From positions 2,809,579 to 2,873,578 of the forward strand of contig NZ_KB912877.1 in assembly GCF_000383855.1 (NCBI RefSeq): a stretch of DNA of 64,000 nt, written 5' to 3'. The notes under the pieces are model-generated. The model was not told the origin of the DNA, searched no databases, and worked only from the letters and a program-made list of their open reading frames with translations. This DNA comes from Methylobacter marinus A45. Lineage in GTDB: Bacteria; Pseudomonadota; Gammaproteobacteria; Methylococcales; Methylomonadaceae. The position numbers were made by a program, and so were the translations under genes. Below, piece after piece: positions 1 to 12,051 of this stretch. The first letter of the stretch is position 1. Each line of letters opens with the position of its first letter.

Positions 1-2150
<2,150 letters not shown>

Positions 2151-2251
2151 TAACACCCAATCAGTTTGGGTTGACAGACTGACACGCTGATTCAGCGAGA
2201 GTTACAGATTTCCAACGCGGCAGGCGGCGATAGCCGGCTTGTCAGACCAGT

Positions 2252-2371
2252 TTGCTTGGTGACCATAGCGAGCGTGACCCACCCGATCCCATCCCGAACT
2301 CGGAAGTGAAACCGCTTAGCGCCGATGATAGTGTGGCGATTTGCCATGCGAAAGTAGGGAATTGCCAAGCG
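2252..2371 (+). rRNA. 5S ribosomal RNA
   Basis: This is a 120-base segment about 100 bases after the 23S end. It carries 5S hallmarks: CCCGATCCCATCCCGAACTCGG, the GAAGTGAAACCGCTTAGCGCCGATG block and GCGAAAGTAGGGAATTGCCAAGC. The first and last bases (TTGCTTGG and CCAAGCG) pair to form helix I. The ends are set by that pairing and may be off by a base or two. Confidence 0.95.
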
Positions 2372-2380
2372 CCTTACCGA

Positions 2381-2416
2381 AAACCCAGACCTGACGACAG
2401 GCCTGGGTTTTTTTTT
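2381..2416 (+). terminator. Intrinsic terminator of the rRNA operon
   Basis: A hairpin pairs AAACCCAG-a-CCTG with CAGG-c-CTGGGTTT around the loop ACGA, and a run of nine T follows. It lies ten bases after the 5S gene, so it ends the ribosomal operon. Confidence 0.85.
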
Positions 2417-2598
2417 GCCCGGCAAAAAACCGCCGGCTCGCGCCCCCGTACCGGAACCGGCTTACGCCGCTCGGGTTTTATACGCTTTCAACGCAAATTG
2501 CAGGATGCTAATGAGTGAAATTGTTATACTTTCATTTTAAAAAATAGCTGGTTTGGCTTATCCTGATCGCTCGTCACTCAAGTCCGTACCGTTGATTT

Positions 2599-4140
2599 AT
2601 GCGCTGTTCAAATAGTAAATACTGGGATTTAGGCTCTCCTGTTGCCGGTATGCTACTTACCCTATCTTTTGCTCCTTTTAATTATGCTTATTTGGCACTT
2701 GTAGCATTGAGTTTCTTATTTGCTTCCTGGCAGGATATCACGCCAGGTCGAGCGGCTTTAAGAGGCTATTTATTTGGTTTAGGCTCATACGGCTTAGGAG
2801 TGTCTTGGATCTATATCAGTATCCATGACTTTGGTGGGGCGGGGTTGCTGGGCTCAATTATATTAACAAGCTTGTTTGTTAATGTTTGGTCTCTGTTCCC
2901 TGCCTTATGTGGGTATCTTTCGGTAAAACTGATGTTGGCGTCCACAGTTGTTCCACGGCTTTTGGCAGCCCCCTTGATTTGGATACTCATAGAATATATT
3001 CGCGGTACTTGGGTACTGAATGGATTTCCGTGGCTGCAAATCGCATATTCTCAATTAGGAACGCCTTTATCTGGCTATATACCTGTCATAGGGGCATATG
3101 GCACCGGTCTCTTATTGGCGTTCACTGCATCTATTATCGTCATTTTGATGTATTACAAACGACAGTTTGCATTATTATCAACGACTATTTTGGCGTTATG
3201 GGGGATAGGTGCCTGGCTGCAGTCTGTAAGATGGACTCAAGCCGTTGGATCTCCCATTAAAGTGTCTTTGATTCAGGGCAATATTTCCCAGGATCAAAAA
3301 TGGAAGCCGGAAAATAAAATTCGTATCTTGCAAAGATATAAGTCGATGACAGAAGAGCACTGGGATTCGGATGTTATCATTTGGCCTGAAACCGCGGTTC
3401 CTGCCTTTCGGGCCGAAGTTAATGAATCATTTTTACTGCCTTTAAGCAAAGAAGCCGAAAAGACTGATACTGATTTGATCGTCAGCGTTCCTGTAAGAGG
3501 AAATCTGTCTCATGAAAAATATAATGCGGTGATAACCCTGGGCAAAAATGATGGTATTTACCGGAAAAATCATTTACTGCCGTTTGGCGAATATCTACCG
3601 TTACAACCCTTATCCGGTTTTGTATTAAATACGTTAAATATTCAATTAGGCAACTTTTTGCGGGGCGGAACGGATCAGCCTTTATTAAAAGCGGGAGGTT
3701 ATCTTTTTATAACATCCATTTGTTATGAAGACGCTTTTAGCGAGGTCAATATTCGCGGCTTATCGGATGCCGCTTATCTGGTCAATGTGACGAATGATGC
3801 CTGGTTCGGAAACTCACTGGAGCCTCATCAGCATCTGCAAATTGCAAGAATGCGCGCCATGGAAACAGGCCGTTTTTTATTGCGGGCAACAAATACGGGT
3901 ATAACGGCAATAGTGTCTCCGAATGGAGACATCATCAAACAGGCCCCGCTGTTTGAGGCAGTGGCGATTAGTGAAAATATAACTCCTATGGGTGGGATGA
4001 CACCTTATGCCGGCGTTGGAGACAAGGTAATTATAAGTGCTATAGGAATCTTGCTTTTAGGACTGATGATATATGACAAGCTGATCTTAAATAAGAAATT
4101 TGCAAATTCAAATGTTATGTCTATAGAGGATCGTATCTAA
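2599..4140 (+). CDS. lnt: Apolipoprotein N-acyltransferase
   Basis: The 513-residue product matches the usual Lnt length. Lnt is the inner-membrane enzyme that adds the third acyl chain to the N-terminal cysteine of lipoproteins, using phospholipid as donor. The first 200 residues hold several hydrophobic membrane segments, followed by a periplasmic nitrilase-type domain. The catalytic triad is visible: Glu264 in WPETAVPAF, Lys323 in YRKNHLLPFGEYLP and Cys375 in SICYEDAF. A last hydrophobic segment near residues 470-490 is also family-typical. The gene is visibly richer in A+T than the genes downstream. It stands alone between the rRNA operon and a convergent parA-like gene. Confidence 0.95.
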   Translation: MRCSNSKYWDLGSPVAGMLLTLSFAPFNYAYLALVALSFLFASWQDITPGRAALRGYLFGLGSYGLGVSWIYISIHDFGGAGLLGSIILTSLFVNVWSLFPALCGYLSVKLMLASTVVPRLLAAPLIWILIEYIRGTWVLNGFPWLQIAYSQLGTPLSGYIPVIGAYGTGLLLAFTASIIVILMYYKRQFALLSTTILALWGIGAWLQSVRWTQAVGSPIKVSLIQGNISQDQKWKPENKIRILQRYKSMTEEHWDSDVIIWPETAVPAFRAEVNESFLLPLSKEAEKTDTDLIVSVPVRGNLSHEKYNAVITLGKNDGIYRKNHLLPFGEYLPLQPLSGFVLNTLNIQLGNFLRGGTDQPLLKAGGYLFITSICYEDAFSEVNIRGLSDAAYLVNVTNDAWFGNSLEPHQHLQIARMRAMETGRFLLRATNTGITAIVSPNGDIIKQAPLFEAVAISENITPMGGMTPYAGVGDKVIISAIGILLLGLMIYDKLILNKKFANSNVMSIEDRI

Positions 4141-4199
4141 CTGTGAAAGCGGGAACGCTATAATGCGACGCTTAAGCCTTTTGCTGGGCTTCAATAAAA

Positions 4200-4235
4200 T
4201 GCTCAGGAGTAATGAATCATCTTAACCCCTGAGCA
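4200..4235 (-). terminator. Possible terminator after the parA-like gene
   Basis: An 8-bp perfect inverted repeat (TGCTCAGG / CCTGAGCA) lies in the gap between convergent lnt and the parA-like gene. On the minus strand it is followed by ATTTTATTG, a weak T-rich tail. The 20-base loop makes this uncertain. Confidence 0.35.
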
Positions 4236-4241
4236 AAAGAT

Positions 4242-5018
4242 TTAATGACCGTGAATTTCTGTGTGTAGTGCTCTGAATTCGTCGGTCAATTTATGATTGG
4301 GTGCATAATGGATCAGTGGCCGCGATTCTGTATGCGATTCTCTTACCTTGATTGACGGTGAAATCATGGCTGCCAGTACGGGCAGTCCTTCCGCTACAAG
4401 TTCATCAACTAACTGGCGAGGCAAATTCGCCTGTTTTTGAAATTGGTTAACAACGATGCCTTCAATTTCCAGATTCTGGTTATGATCGGCTTTAACTTCT
4501 CTTAAGGCCTGCATTAATAAATACAAGGCTTCCCGGGCAAATGTATCGCAATCGAAGGGAATCAGGCACTTATCCGCGGCAATTAAGGCGGATTGGCTGT
4601 AGAAGTTGAGAATGGGCGGAGTGTCCATGTAGATGGCGTCGAAACCTTCCAGTTTGTCCAGCGCCTCTTTTAGTTTAAAAATTTTATAGCGCGATTCCAG
4701 ACGTGCTTGTAAGGGTTCAAGGTCGGGATGGGAAGGGATAACAAACAAATCCGGAAAAGGGGTTTCGTGTATGACATTTTCAAGACCGGAGCCATTATTT
4801 CCGAACAGGCCAAGACTCAAGCTGTCCTTAAAAAAGTGAGCAATAGTTTTTTCGCTCTCGCTGACTTTTTTGCCGAGTAGATATTGCGTGGAATTGCCTT
4901 GAACATCTAAATCGATGACTAAAGTACGCTTGCCTTCAACGGCACTGATGGCGGCTAAATTGCAGGTAATCGTAGATTTGCCGACACCGCCCTTCTGATT
5001 GAAAATGACCCTGCGCAT
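4242..5018 (-). CDS. ParA/Soj-family ATPase (orphan, no ParB nearby)
   Basis: This is a P-loop ATPase of the ParA/MinD superfamily, which positions DNA or protein cargo on the nucleoid or membrane. The deviant Walker A motif KGGVGKST sits near the N terminus, followed by the DLDVQGNST switch and the Walker B-like MDTPP. The length (258-263 residues) is typical of short chromosomal ParA proteins without an N-terminal DNA-binding domain. I chose the ATG at 5018, giving MRRVIFNQKGGVGKST with GGGAA upstream, over the ATG at 5033, which has no visible ribosome-binding site. No parB or parS-like site is seen next to it. It lies 62 bases downstream of the ybeL-like gene on the same strand, so they may be co-transcribed. 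The cargo is unknown. Confidence 0.88.
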   Translation of the reverse strand: MRRVIFNQKGGVGKSTITCNLAAISAVEGKRTLVIDLDVQGNSTQYLLGKKVSESEKTIAHFFKDSLSLGLFGNNGSGLENVIHETPFPDLFVIPSHPDLEPLQARLESRYKIFKLKEALDKLEGFDAIYMDTPPILNFYSQSALIAADKCLIPFDCDTFAREALYLLMQALREVKADHNQNLEIEGIVVNQFQKQANLPRQLVDELVAEGLPVLAAMISPSIKVRESHTESRPLIHYAPNHKLTDEFRALHTEIHGH

Positions 5019-5080
5019 GTTGCTATTTCCCATGGAATCAAATAGATAAAACTCGTATTATAAGGCCTAGGCCAACAATA

Positions 5081-5566
5081 TCAAAGGCGGACAAAAGTTT
5101 TACCGTGACAAGCCGGGCATTCGGGAATTTCACTGGTCGATTTAAAGGCAATTTGCTTATCGCATTGATCGCAAACAAACGTGCCAGGCCCTGTGATGTC
5201 GCCCGTGTGATAAGTGTTGAGTTCTGCCAGTCGTTCAATTTTTGCAAGTTCAAGGCGGGTTTTATCGGCTAGGCTCAAAAATGCATCCAGTGCGAAGTTT
5301 TCAATCAATTCAATATCGAATTTAAACCATTCCGAGAGCGAATCACTATCTTTTTTTTCAGTTAATCCATGCGCTGCATGTTCAATATCACGTTTGACAT
5401 AACCAGATACCTGATCGATTTCATCTTGGGTCAAGTCAGTGGTTTTTCTGGTTTTTTCCTTCGAAATTTCCAGTGCATCCGCTAAAGAATGAATAGTCTC
5501 ATCCATGGTTTCATGCAGATGCCTCATGAGCTCGTTATAGGCGGTGATAAATTTATTCTTATTCAT
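5081..5566 (-). CDS. YbeL/DUF1451-like zinc-ribbon protein
   Basis: The 161-residue protein resembles E. coli YbeL (DUF1451). It has a helical N-terminal two-thirds and a C-terminal zinc ribbon whose cysteines are in FVCDQCDK and PECPACHGK. The conserved YHTGDITGPGTFVCDQC stretch matches YHSGEVVGLGNLVCEKC of YbeL as I recall it. The ATG at 5566 is chosen because AGGAG lies six bases upstream; a TTG two codons earlier would overlap that site. Its function is unknown. It faces leuS divergently across about 80 bases and precedes the parA-like gene. Confidence 0.82.
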   Translation of the reverse strand: MNKNKFITAYNELMRHLHETMDETIHSLADALEISKEKTRKTTDLTQDEIDQVSGYVKRDIEHAAHGLTEKKDSDSLSEWFKFDIELIENFALDAFLSLADKTRLELAKIERLAELNTYHTGDITGPGTFVCDQCDKQIAFKSTSEIPECPACHGKTFVRL

Positions 5567-5648
5567 GGTCAACTCCTGAAAAATGACACTTTAGATTTAA
5601 GCGGCTGTGCGGTATTCTAACGCTTTTGATTGGTAAAAGACGAGAAGG

Positions 5649-8102
5649 ATGCAAGAAAATTATAAGCCGTTGGTTATTGAGCAAGAAGTACAAAAGGTCT
5701 GGCAGGATTCGGGGGTATTTAATGTGTCGGAATCCTCGACTCAGGAAAAGTATTATTGCTTATCCATGTTTCCCTATCCCAGCGGTAAACTCCACATGGG
5801 GCATGTTCGTAACTATACCATTGGCGATGTGATCAGTCGTTACCAGCGCATGCTAGGCAAAAATGTCATGCAGCCAATGGGCTGGGACGCTTTTGGGCTG
5901 CCCGCGGAAAACGCGGCCATGAAGCACGGTGTTCATCCGGCCGATTGGACGTATGAGAATATCGACTATATGCGGGATCAGCTTAAGCGATTGGGATTTG
6001 GCTATGATTGGCAGCGGGAAATAGCGACCTGCGATCCAGATTATTACCGCTGGGAACAGTGGTTCTTCATCAAGTTGCTGGAAAAAGGACTGGTCTATAA
6101 AAAAACCGCACCGGTCAACTGGTGTCCGCATGATATGACCGTGCTGGCTAATGAGCAGGTTATTGATGGTTGCTGTTGGCGCTGCGACACGCCCGTGGAA
6201 AGAAAAGAGATTGCGCAATGGTTCCTGAAGATCACGGACTATGCCGATGAATTACTGCAATCTCTGGAGACACTGGATGGCTGGCCGGATCAGGTCAAGA
6301 CCATGCAGGCCAACTGGATCGGCCGTTCCGAAGGTGTGGAAATGGATTTTCAAGTGGCGGACATGGAGCAGCCTTTAAGAATTTATACGACCCGGCCTGA
6401 TACCCTGATGGGGGTCACTTATCTGGCTGTCGCCGCCGAGCATCCGTTAGCGTATAAAGCCGCAGAAAACCAACCGGAACTCATGGCATTCATTAACGAG
6501 TGCAAAGTGATGGAAACGTCGGAAGCGGCCATGGAGACGATGGAGAAGCGCGGGGTGGATTCAGGTATCAAAGCCATCCATCCGATTACCGGCGAGCACG
6601 TACCTGTCTGGATTGCCAACTTCGTATTAATGGGATACGGCACAGGTGCTGTTATGTCGGTGCCTGCGCATGATCAGCGCGATTTTGAGTTCGCTCAAAA
6701 ATATGGCATTGCGATCAAGCAGGTGATTTTTGCCAGAGATGGCGAGCAGGCCGATTGTTCCGAGCAGGCCTACATCGCTAAAGGTATCTTGCGCAATTCA
6801 GGCGAGTTCGACGGTTTAACATCAGAGCAGGCTTTTACAGCCATTGCGGAAACACTGGAAAAAGCCGGCAAAGGCCAGCGCAAAACCAATTTCCGTCTGC
6901 GCGATTGGGGTGTTTCGCGTCAGCGTTACTGGGGCGCGCCGATCCCGGTTATTTATTGCGATGACTGCGGCACGGTGCCGGTTCCCGAAAAGGACCTGCC
7001 GGTGGAATTGCCGCGCGATGTGGTGCTGGACGGGTCACAGTCGCCATTGGTGGCGCATCCGACTTTCTCCCATGTGGATTGCCCGGTTTGCGGAAAAGCC
7101 GCACGCCGTGAAACCGATACCTTCGATACATTCATGGAATCCTCATGGTATTTTGCCCGCTTCGCAAGCAGCGATAGCGCCAGTAGCATGCTCGATGAAA
7201 GGGCCAAATACTGGTTGCCGGTCGATCAATATATCGGCGGTATTGAGCATGCGATCTTGCATTTGCTGTATGCGCGTTTTTATACCAAGCTGTTGCGTGA
7301 TGAAGGTTTGCTGGTTTGCGATGAACCCTTTAAAAAGCTGTTGACGCAAGGCATGGTGCTGAAGGACGGCAGCAAAATGTCCAAATCCAAGGGCAACACG
7401 GTCGATCCTCAGGCCTTGATCGATCAATACGGCGCCGATACCGTGCGCTTGTTCATTATGTTTGCCGCGCCGCCCGAGCAATCCCTGGAGTGGTCCGATA
7501 GCGGTGTCGAGGGCTCATTCAGGTTTCTTAAACGGCTCTGGAAACAGGCTTATCTGCATATTAACGCCAGCGGTTCGACCCGGAAAGTTGACAAACAGGC
7601 ATTAACCGAAGATCAGCAGGCCATGCGTCGTCAGTTGCATCAAACCATCCAGAAAGTAACGGATGATCTTGGCAGACGCTATACCTTTAATACGGCCATC
7701 GCGGCTAATATGGAGCTGGTTAACGCGCTGTCCAGATTCAATGATCAGACCGAGAATGGCAAGGCGATTCGACAGGAAACCCTGGAAGCGATTGTATTGA
7801 TGTTGTCGCCCATGGTGCCGCATATTTGTCATCAGTTATGGCTGGATTTAGGCCATCAGCAGGCCGTTGTCAGCGAGCCCTGGCCGGAAGTGGATGCAAC
7901 GGCCCTGGAATTGGATTCACTGGAACTGGTGGTTCAGGTAAACGGTAAATTGCGCAGCAAAATTTCCGTTTCTACAACCGCTTCCAAGGATGAAGTGGAA
8001 GCTATGGCGCTGAATGATGAAAACGTTAAGCGGTTTATTGAAGACAAGCCGGTCAAAAAGGTCATCATTGTGCCAAAGAAGCTGGTGAATATCGTAGTTT
8101 AA
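5649..8102 (+). CDS. leuS: Leucyl-tRNA synthetase
   Basis: This class Ia aminoacyl-tRNA synthetase of 817 residues charges tRNA-Leu in the cytoplasm. The HIGH signature appears as [12 protein letters not shown] near residue 50 and the KMSKS loop as [12 protein letters not shown] near residue 576. A long CP1 editing domain lies between them ([20 protein letters not shown] is the editing-site signature), and the C-terminal part is the anticodon-binding and LeuRS-specific domain. The length is slightly below E. coli's 860. It starts leuS-lptE-holA, a conserved gammaproteobacterial order, with only four bases before lptE. Confidence 0.98.
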   Translation: MQENYKPLVIEQEVQKVWQDSGVFNVSESSTQEKYYCLSMFPYPSGKLHMGHVRNYTIGDVISRYQRMLGKNVMQPMGWDAFGLPAENAAMKHGVHPADWTYENIDYMRDQLKRLGFGYDWQREIATCDPDYYRWEQWFFIKLLEKGLVYKKTAPVNWCPHDMTVLANEQVIDGCCWRCDTPVERKEIAQWFLKITDYADELLQSLETLDGWPDQVKTMQANWIGRSEGVEMDFQVADMEQPLRIYTTRPDTLMGVTYLAVAAEHPLAYKAAENQPELMAFINECKVMETSEAAMETMEKRGVDSGIKAIHPITGEHVPVWIANFVLMGYGTGAVMSVPAHDQRDFEFAQKYGIAIKQVIFARDGEQADCSEQAYIAKGILRNSGEFDGLTSEQAFTAIAETLEKAGKGQRKTNFRLRDWGVSRQRYWGAPIPVIYCDDCGTVPVPEKDLPVELPRDVVLDGSQSPLVAHPTFSHVDCPVCGKAARRETDTFDTFMESSWYFARFASSDSASSMLDERAKYWLPVDQYIGGIEHAILHLLYARFYTKLLRDEGLLVCDEPFKKLLTQGMVLKDGSKMSKSKGNTVDPQALIDQYGADTVRLFIMFAAPPEQSLEWSDSGVEGSFRFLKRLWKQAYLHINASGSTRKVDKQALTEDQQAMRRQLHQTIQKVTDDLGRRYTFNTAIAANMELVNALSRFNDQTENGKAIRQETLEAIVLMLSPMVPHICHQLWLDLGHQQAVVSEPWPEVDATALELDSLELVVQVNGKLRSKISVSTTASKDEVEAMALNDENVKRFIEDKPVKKVIIVPKKLVNIVV

Positions 8103-8106
8103 GAGA

Positions 8107-8610
8107 ATGGGTGTAATGACAAAAAAATCGCTTATCTTCATGATGGCTTTGTTATTGGGCGCCTGCGGTTATCATCTGCGTGGTGCGCTTGATTTGCCCG
8201 AAGGCATGAAGAACGTTTATGTGGACGGTGGTTCGCCGCCGTTGCGAGAGCAATTCAAGCGCGCGTTGAAATCCTCGGCCGGTAAGTTTGCCAATTCGCC
8301 GGAAGGAGCCGGCATGATCATTAAAATATTTGGAGAAGATCTAAATCGACGGGCATTGTCTCTGGGTTCCAGGGGTATCGCGAACGAATTCGAACTGTAT
8401 TATCGATTGGAATATGAACTGCTCGGTTCCGGCAATTCCGTGTTGATGCCGAGGCAGCCGGTTGAAATCAGGCGCGATTACTTCAATGATCAACAGGACG
8501 TCATGGCTAAGGATACCGAAGAAGACGTGATCCGTAATGAAATGTATCAACAGGCGGTGCGCACGATAGTGGACCGTGCCCGGGTTGTATTAGAGGCGGA
8601 CGCAAAATAA
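8107..8610 (+). CDS. lptE: LPS-assembly lipoprotein LptE
   Basis: LptE is the outer-membrane lipoprotein that plugs the LptD barrel and helps insert lipopolysaccharide. The product (up to 167 residues) begins with a lipoprotein signal peptide with lipobox LLGAC, followed by GYHLRGALDLP, the usual LptE start of mature protein. Start choice is open: ATG at 8107 has no spacing for a ribosome-binding site, while ATG at 8116 (MTKKSL) is nine bases after AAGAGA. It sits between leuS and holA, as in most gammaproteobacteria. Confidence 0.93.
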   Translation: MGVMTKKSLIFMMALLLGACGYHLRGALDLPEGMKNVYVDGGSPPLREQFKRALKSSAGKFANSPEGAGMIIKIFGEDLNRRALSLGSRGIANEFELYYRLEYELLGSGNSVLMPRQPVEIRRDYFNDQQDVMAKDTEEDVIRNEMYQQAVRTIVDRARVVLEADAK

Positions 8611-8611
8611 C

Positions 8612-9637
8612 ATGCGTTTAAAGCCCGAGCAATTAGGCGCCGAGTTGCAAAAGCGCCTGGCGCCTGTCTATTTTATCAGCGGCGACGAATCATTACAGCT
8701 TGGCGAGTTGGCCGATGCCGTCAGAAAGGCGGCACGGCAGGCGGGTTTTCTGACGCGCGAGGTTTTCTCCGCTGAGACGGGGTTTGAGTGGAATGATTTG
8801 ACCGTAGCCGCCGATTCATATTCTATTTTTTCCGATAAAAAAATCCTTGATTTAAGGTTGCCTTCCGGCTCGCCCGGGACAGAGGGATCAAAGGTGTTGA
8901 CGGCTTATTGTGAGCGATTGCCTGCCGATACGGTTTTGCTCGTTACGGCCGGTAAGCTGGCTGGTGCGGCGTTGAAAACGCGCTGGTTTCAGGCGCTTGA
9001 TAAAGCCGGGGTTGTTATTCAGGTTTGGCCCCTTGACGGCCCCGATTTAATCCGGTGGCTGCAGCAAAGAATGCAGCGGCGCGGGCTTAATGCGGATCCG
9101 GAAGGTCTGAAGATTCTGGCTTCCAGGATTGAAGGCAATTTGCTCGCTGCCGCCCAGGAAGTAGAAAAACTCTATGTGCTTTATGGTTCCGGGCATCTGA
9201 CTGAACAGCAGATCCTTGATGTCGTGGCGGACAGTTCCCGATACGATGTGTTCAAGCTGATCGATTGCGTACTGGGCGCCAGTATAAAACGTATTTTCAA
9301 AGTGCTGCCCGGCCTGCAGGCGGAAGGCGTTGCGGCCCCAGTAGTACTATGGGCGCTCACGCGTGAAGCCAGAACATTGATCAAGATAAAAAGAGAGCTA
9401 GCTCAAGGACAAAACAGGGAGTTGGTATTCAAAAAAAATCAGATCTGGGATAAACGTAAATCGCTGGTCGATCATGCGCTGCGCAGACTCAGCGAACAGG
9501 ATTTGAATGCCGTCCTGCTGTTAAGCGCCAAGGCGGACCGGCAGATCAAAGGACAGCAGCAAGGCGATGCCTGGGAAACGTTACGGATTATTTGCCTGAA
9601 GTTTGCCTCAGTCACGGTTATGGCAGATACAGTCTGA
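8612..9637 (+). CDS. holA: DNA polymerase III delta subunit
   Basis: This 341-residue clamp-loader subunit opens the beta sliding clamp. The start MRLKPEQLGAELQKRLAPVY followed by FISGDESLQLGE is the typical HolA N terminus, and the central AAA+-like fold lacks a functional P-loop, as expected. It starts one base after the lptE stop, so it is translated in the same operon. Its last 20 bases overlap the 3' end of a convergent histidine kinase gene. Confidence 0.96.
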   Translation: MRLKPEQLGAELQKRLAPVYFISGDESLQLGELADAVRKAARQAGFLTREVFSAETGFEWNDLTVAADSYSIFSDKKILDLRLPSGSPGTEGSKVLTAYCERLPADTVLLVTAGKLAGAALKTRWFQALDKAGVVIQVWPLDGPDLIRWLQQRMQRRGLNADPEGLKILASRIEGNLLAAAQEVEKLYVLYGSGHLTEQQILDVVADSSRYDVFKLIDCVLGASIKRIFKVLPGLQAEGVAAPVVLWALTREARTLIKIKRELAQGQNRELVFKKNQIWDKRKSLVDHALRRLSEQDLNAVLLLSAKADRQIKGQQQGDAWETLRIICLKFASVTVMADTV

Positions 9638-10304
9638 ACCGGGCGCCGCCCAAACGGCTATCATTGTCGATTTTGATCAAGCCGCGGTTATCGCCGTTTG
9701 CATGCATTTTGGCGATGGTTGCGACGAAAATCAGGCCCAGGCCCGTGCTGCCGGTAGCCAGGTCAATCTGCGTGGTTTGCTTTGCATCGGACGAAATAAA
9801 ACTTTCCGGGTAGCCGGGACCATCGTCTTCGATACAAAAAACCATATAATCGTTATCCCGGCTGGCTGTCAGCAGTATCTGCCGGCGGCAGTAGCGTTGC
9901 GCATTATTGACGAGTGTACTGAGGGCATTGACGATCAGCGTCATGTCGCAATAGCAGAACAGGTCTTCGGAACAATCACTGGTCAGTTCAATATTGCTTA
10001 ACGACAGCAAACTCGATTGCTGGGCGATAACTTCGTTAAAGACGTCGGTGACGGCATGTTCATCGATCGACAGATTAAACGAGAATGAATCAATTTTATA
10101 AAGAATCAGTAACTGCATGAGACTGTTGTTCATGCGGTTGGCCTCAAACTCCAGCTGTTCGAACTCCCGGGCGGGAGGCTCCGGACAGGTCCCTTTCAAT
10201 TGGGCAATCAGGGCTCTGACCGTTGCCAGCGAATTTTTCATGTCATGGATGGACGACGCCAGCAGGGCTGGAAAATTGACTGTCAGTAAGTGAGCGTCCG
10301 GCAT
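9618..10304 (-). CDS. Small cytoplasmic sensor histidine kinase
   Basis: A 228-residue kinase core with no transmembrane or sensor domain. It has an H-box (SSIHDMKNSLATV, His20), an N-box (STLVNNAQRY), a G1 box (EDDGPGYP) and a G2 box (STGLGLIFVA), all complete. It is probably an HAMP-less HisKA-like kinase that receives its signal from partner proteins. Its ATG overlaps the stop of the upstream response regulator gene by one base (TAATG), so the two are translationally coupled and probably act as a pair. Its 3' end overlaps holA tail to tail. Confidence 0.88.
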   Translation of the reverse strand: MPDAHLLTVNFPALLASSIHDMKNSLATVRALIAQLKGTCPEPPAREFEQLEFEANRMNNSLMQLLILYKIDSFSFNLSIDEHAVTDVFNEVIAQQSSLLSLSNIELTSDCSEDLFCYCDMTLIVNALSTLVNNAQRYCRRQILLTASRDNDYMVFCIEDDGPGYPESFISSDAKQTTQIDLATGSTGLGLIFVATIAKMHANGDNRGLIKIDNDSRLGGARFRLYLP

Positions 10305-11938
10305 TACGATTGATGAGAAGTTGATTGCGGGCGGGTGATTTTAGCAAGCGCCATCTGAAGTTCGGTTATTTTATCGTGGGCGATACCTGATTGTCTGGTC
10401 TTTTTAATCGCGGCTTCCGTCCTCAGGATTTTTTCCCTGGTGCTGCCGTTGGCTTTGATGTCATAAATCATCACTTTAGCCATATTCAGCAGCATGGTTT
10501 TGTTATCGGGCATTTTCGCTAAAGCCTGTTCAAAAAGCGCGAGCGCATCATTAAGTTTGCCCTCCTTGAACAGTCTGACGCCTTGATTATGAATCTCGAT
10601 CACTTCCTGCCGCGTGCGCTGAATCAGTTTTTTCGCATAATCGCTGTTGTTAAAAGTCGCGCACATCTTTTTGATATCACTCATAAATTCAGGGTCGTCA
10701 ACATAGGACTTGACCAGTTCGTCAAGAATACGGTCCGATGCCTGATGATCTTCGTTCAAACGACAGACCGTTGCTATTTCCAGGCGCAATTCTTTTGCGA
10801 TCCGGTTGCCGAATTGCCGGTTTAATTCCAGCATTTTTTCATAGGCTTGCCGGGTTAGCGCCGCATCGCCCATTTTTTGGTAGGCTTCCGTTGCCAGGGC
10901 CGCGGCGCGCAGTTCGGCTTCGGGATCATCCGTGAATTGCTGGTGCAATTCTTCCACAACCCGTAAAGCTTCGGCCGTCGCGTTGGTCTTTAAATAAACC
11001 TTTGCCAGCCCCGAATAGTCGCTTGAGGATTTATGGATGGAGTGCCGGCCGAGCTTAATGGCGGCTTTATAGGCTTTTTCCGCAATCGCGGTGTTTTCGG
11101 TTTTGTCCGCCAACAGGGCCAGTTTTTTCTGCCTTAAGATGGCCTGAGGAGATAAATCAACGGCCGAATGCGTCGTGTCCAGCGCCTCCAGATTCTCGCC
11201 GGCAGCTTCCTGCGCTTTTGCCAGCCAGTCATAGGTTTCCAGCATCATCGGATTTTGATTAAGAACCTGCTGAAAGACATCGATAGCCTGCTCGTGGTTT
11301 TTTTCAAGAAAAGCGATAATTCCGAGCCCCTGCCTTGCCCATGGCAGATCCCGTTGCTCGAGGACGTCCAGATAAATTTGTCGGGCGGTGGCATAGTCTC
11401 CGGTATCGATAGCCAATTCGGCGCGCATTTTCAGTAAAGGCATGCGCATATTTTTATGATCCTGGCCGAGCCGCTGTTCGCAGTAATGGATCGCCGAGGA
11501 CAAGTCGCCCTGGTCCGCAGCCCGGGCAATGTCTTCAAAAAAATGCTTGCGCGCGCAACTTCTCTCCAGGCGATTCAATAATTGCTGTGAGTTAAAGGGC
11601 TTGATCAGATACTCGTCAGGCCGGCTGTCCATGGCGCCCAGCACCATACTCTGATTCTGTTCGGCAGTGACCATGATAAAGACGGCGCCGACCGGCAGCA
11701 ACTTATTGAACCTGGCCTCTTCCAAAACCTGTTGGCCGTTTTTGCCCGGACCCAGGTTGTAGTCGCACAGAACAATATCGAACTGATCCTGGGTCAAGGC
11801 GGCAACAGCGCCGATGCCGTTGTTCGTCTCGACAATATGTTGCGCATGCAGCATGTAAAGCATCTCCATAATGGCTTTACGCATGGTCGGATTGTCTTCG
11901 ACGAGCAGGATTTTTTTGAGTTCGAGGTTCAGTGTCAT
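10304..11938 (-). CDS. Response regulator with REC domain and TPR repeats
   Basis: The 544-residue protein begins with a receiver domain (about residues 8-130): acidic pocket LLVEDN, phospho-acceptor Asp in IVLCDYNLG, the Thr in IMVTAEQ and the conserved Lys in LIKPF. The rest is a helical array of tetratricopeptide repeats, for example the block around YDWLAKAQEAAGENLEALD and a last pair near residues 450-490. No DNA-binding or enzymatic output domain is present, so the output is probably protein-protein contact. It is coupled to the kinase gene downstream and divergent from htpG. Function beyond phosphorelay is not known. Confidence 0.9.
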   Translation of the reverse strand: MTLNLELKKILLVEDNPTMRKAIMEMLYMLHAQHIVETNNGIGAVAALTQDQFDIVLCDYNLGPGKNGQQVLEEARFNKLLPVGAVFIMVTAEQNQSMVLGAMDSRPDEYLIKPFNSQQLLNRLERSCARKHFFEDIARAADQGDLSSAIHYCEQRLGQDHKNMRMPLLKMRAELAIDTGDYATARQIYLDVLEQRDLPWARQGLGIIAFLEKNHEQAIDVFQQVLNQNPMMLETYDWLAKAQEAAGENLEALDTTHSAVDLSPQAILRQKKLALLADKTENTAIAEKAYKAAIKLGRHSIHKSSSDYSGLAKVYLKTNATAEALRVVEELHQQFTDDPEAELRAAALATEAYQKMGDAALTRQAYEKMLELNRQFGNRIAKELRLEIATVCRLNEDHQASDRILDELVKSYVDDPEFMSDIKKMCATFNNSDYAKKLIQRTRQEVIEIHNQGVRLFKEGKLNDALALFEQALAKMPDNKTMLLNMAKVMIYDIKANGSTREKILRTEAAIKKTRQSGIAHDKITELQMALAKITRPQSTSHQS

Positions 11939-12051
11939 AAGTAATCAATTCTAACCAGACATTTATCCGTGTCCAGTTCGGTCTTGAAAAAAATAAATGC
12001 GCCCCAATATCATCTGCCATCCAAAATTTTTCATTATCAGGAATAATAAAG

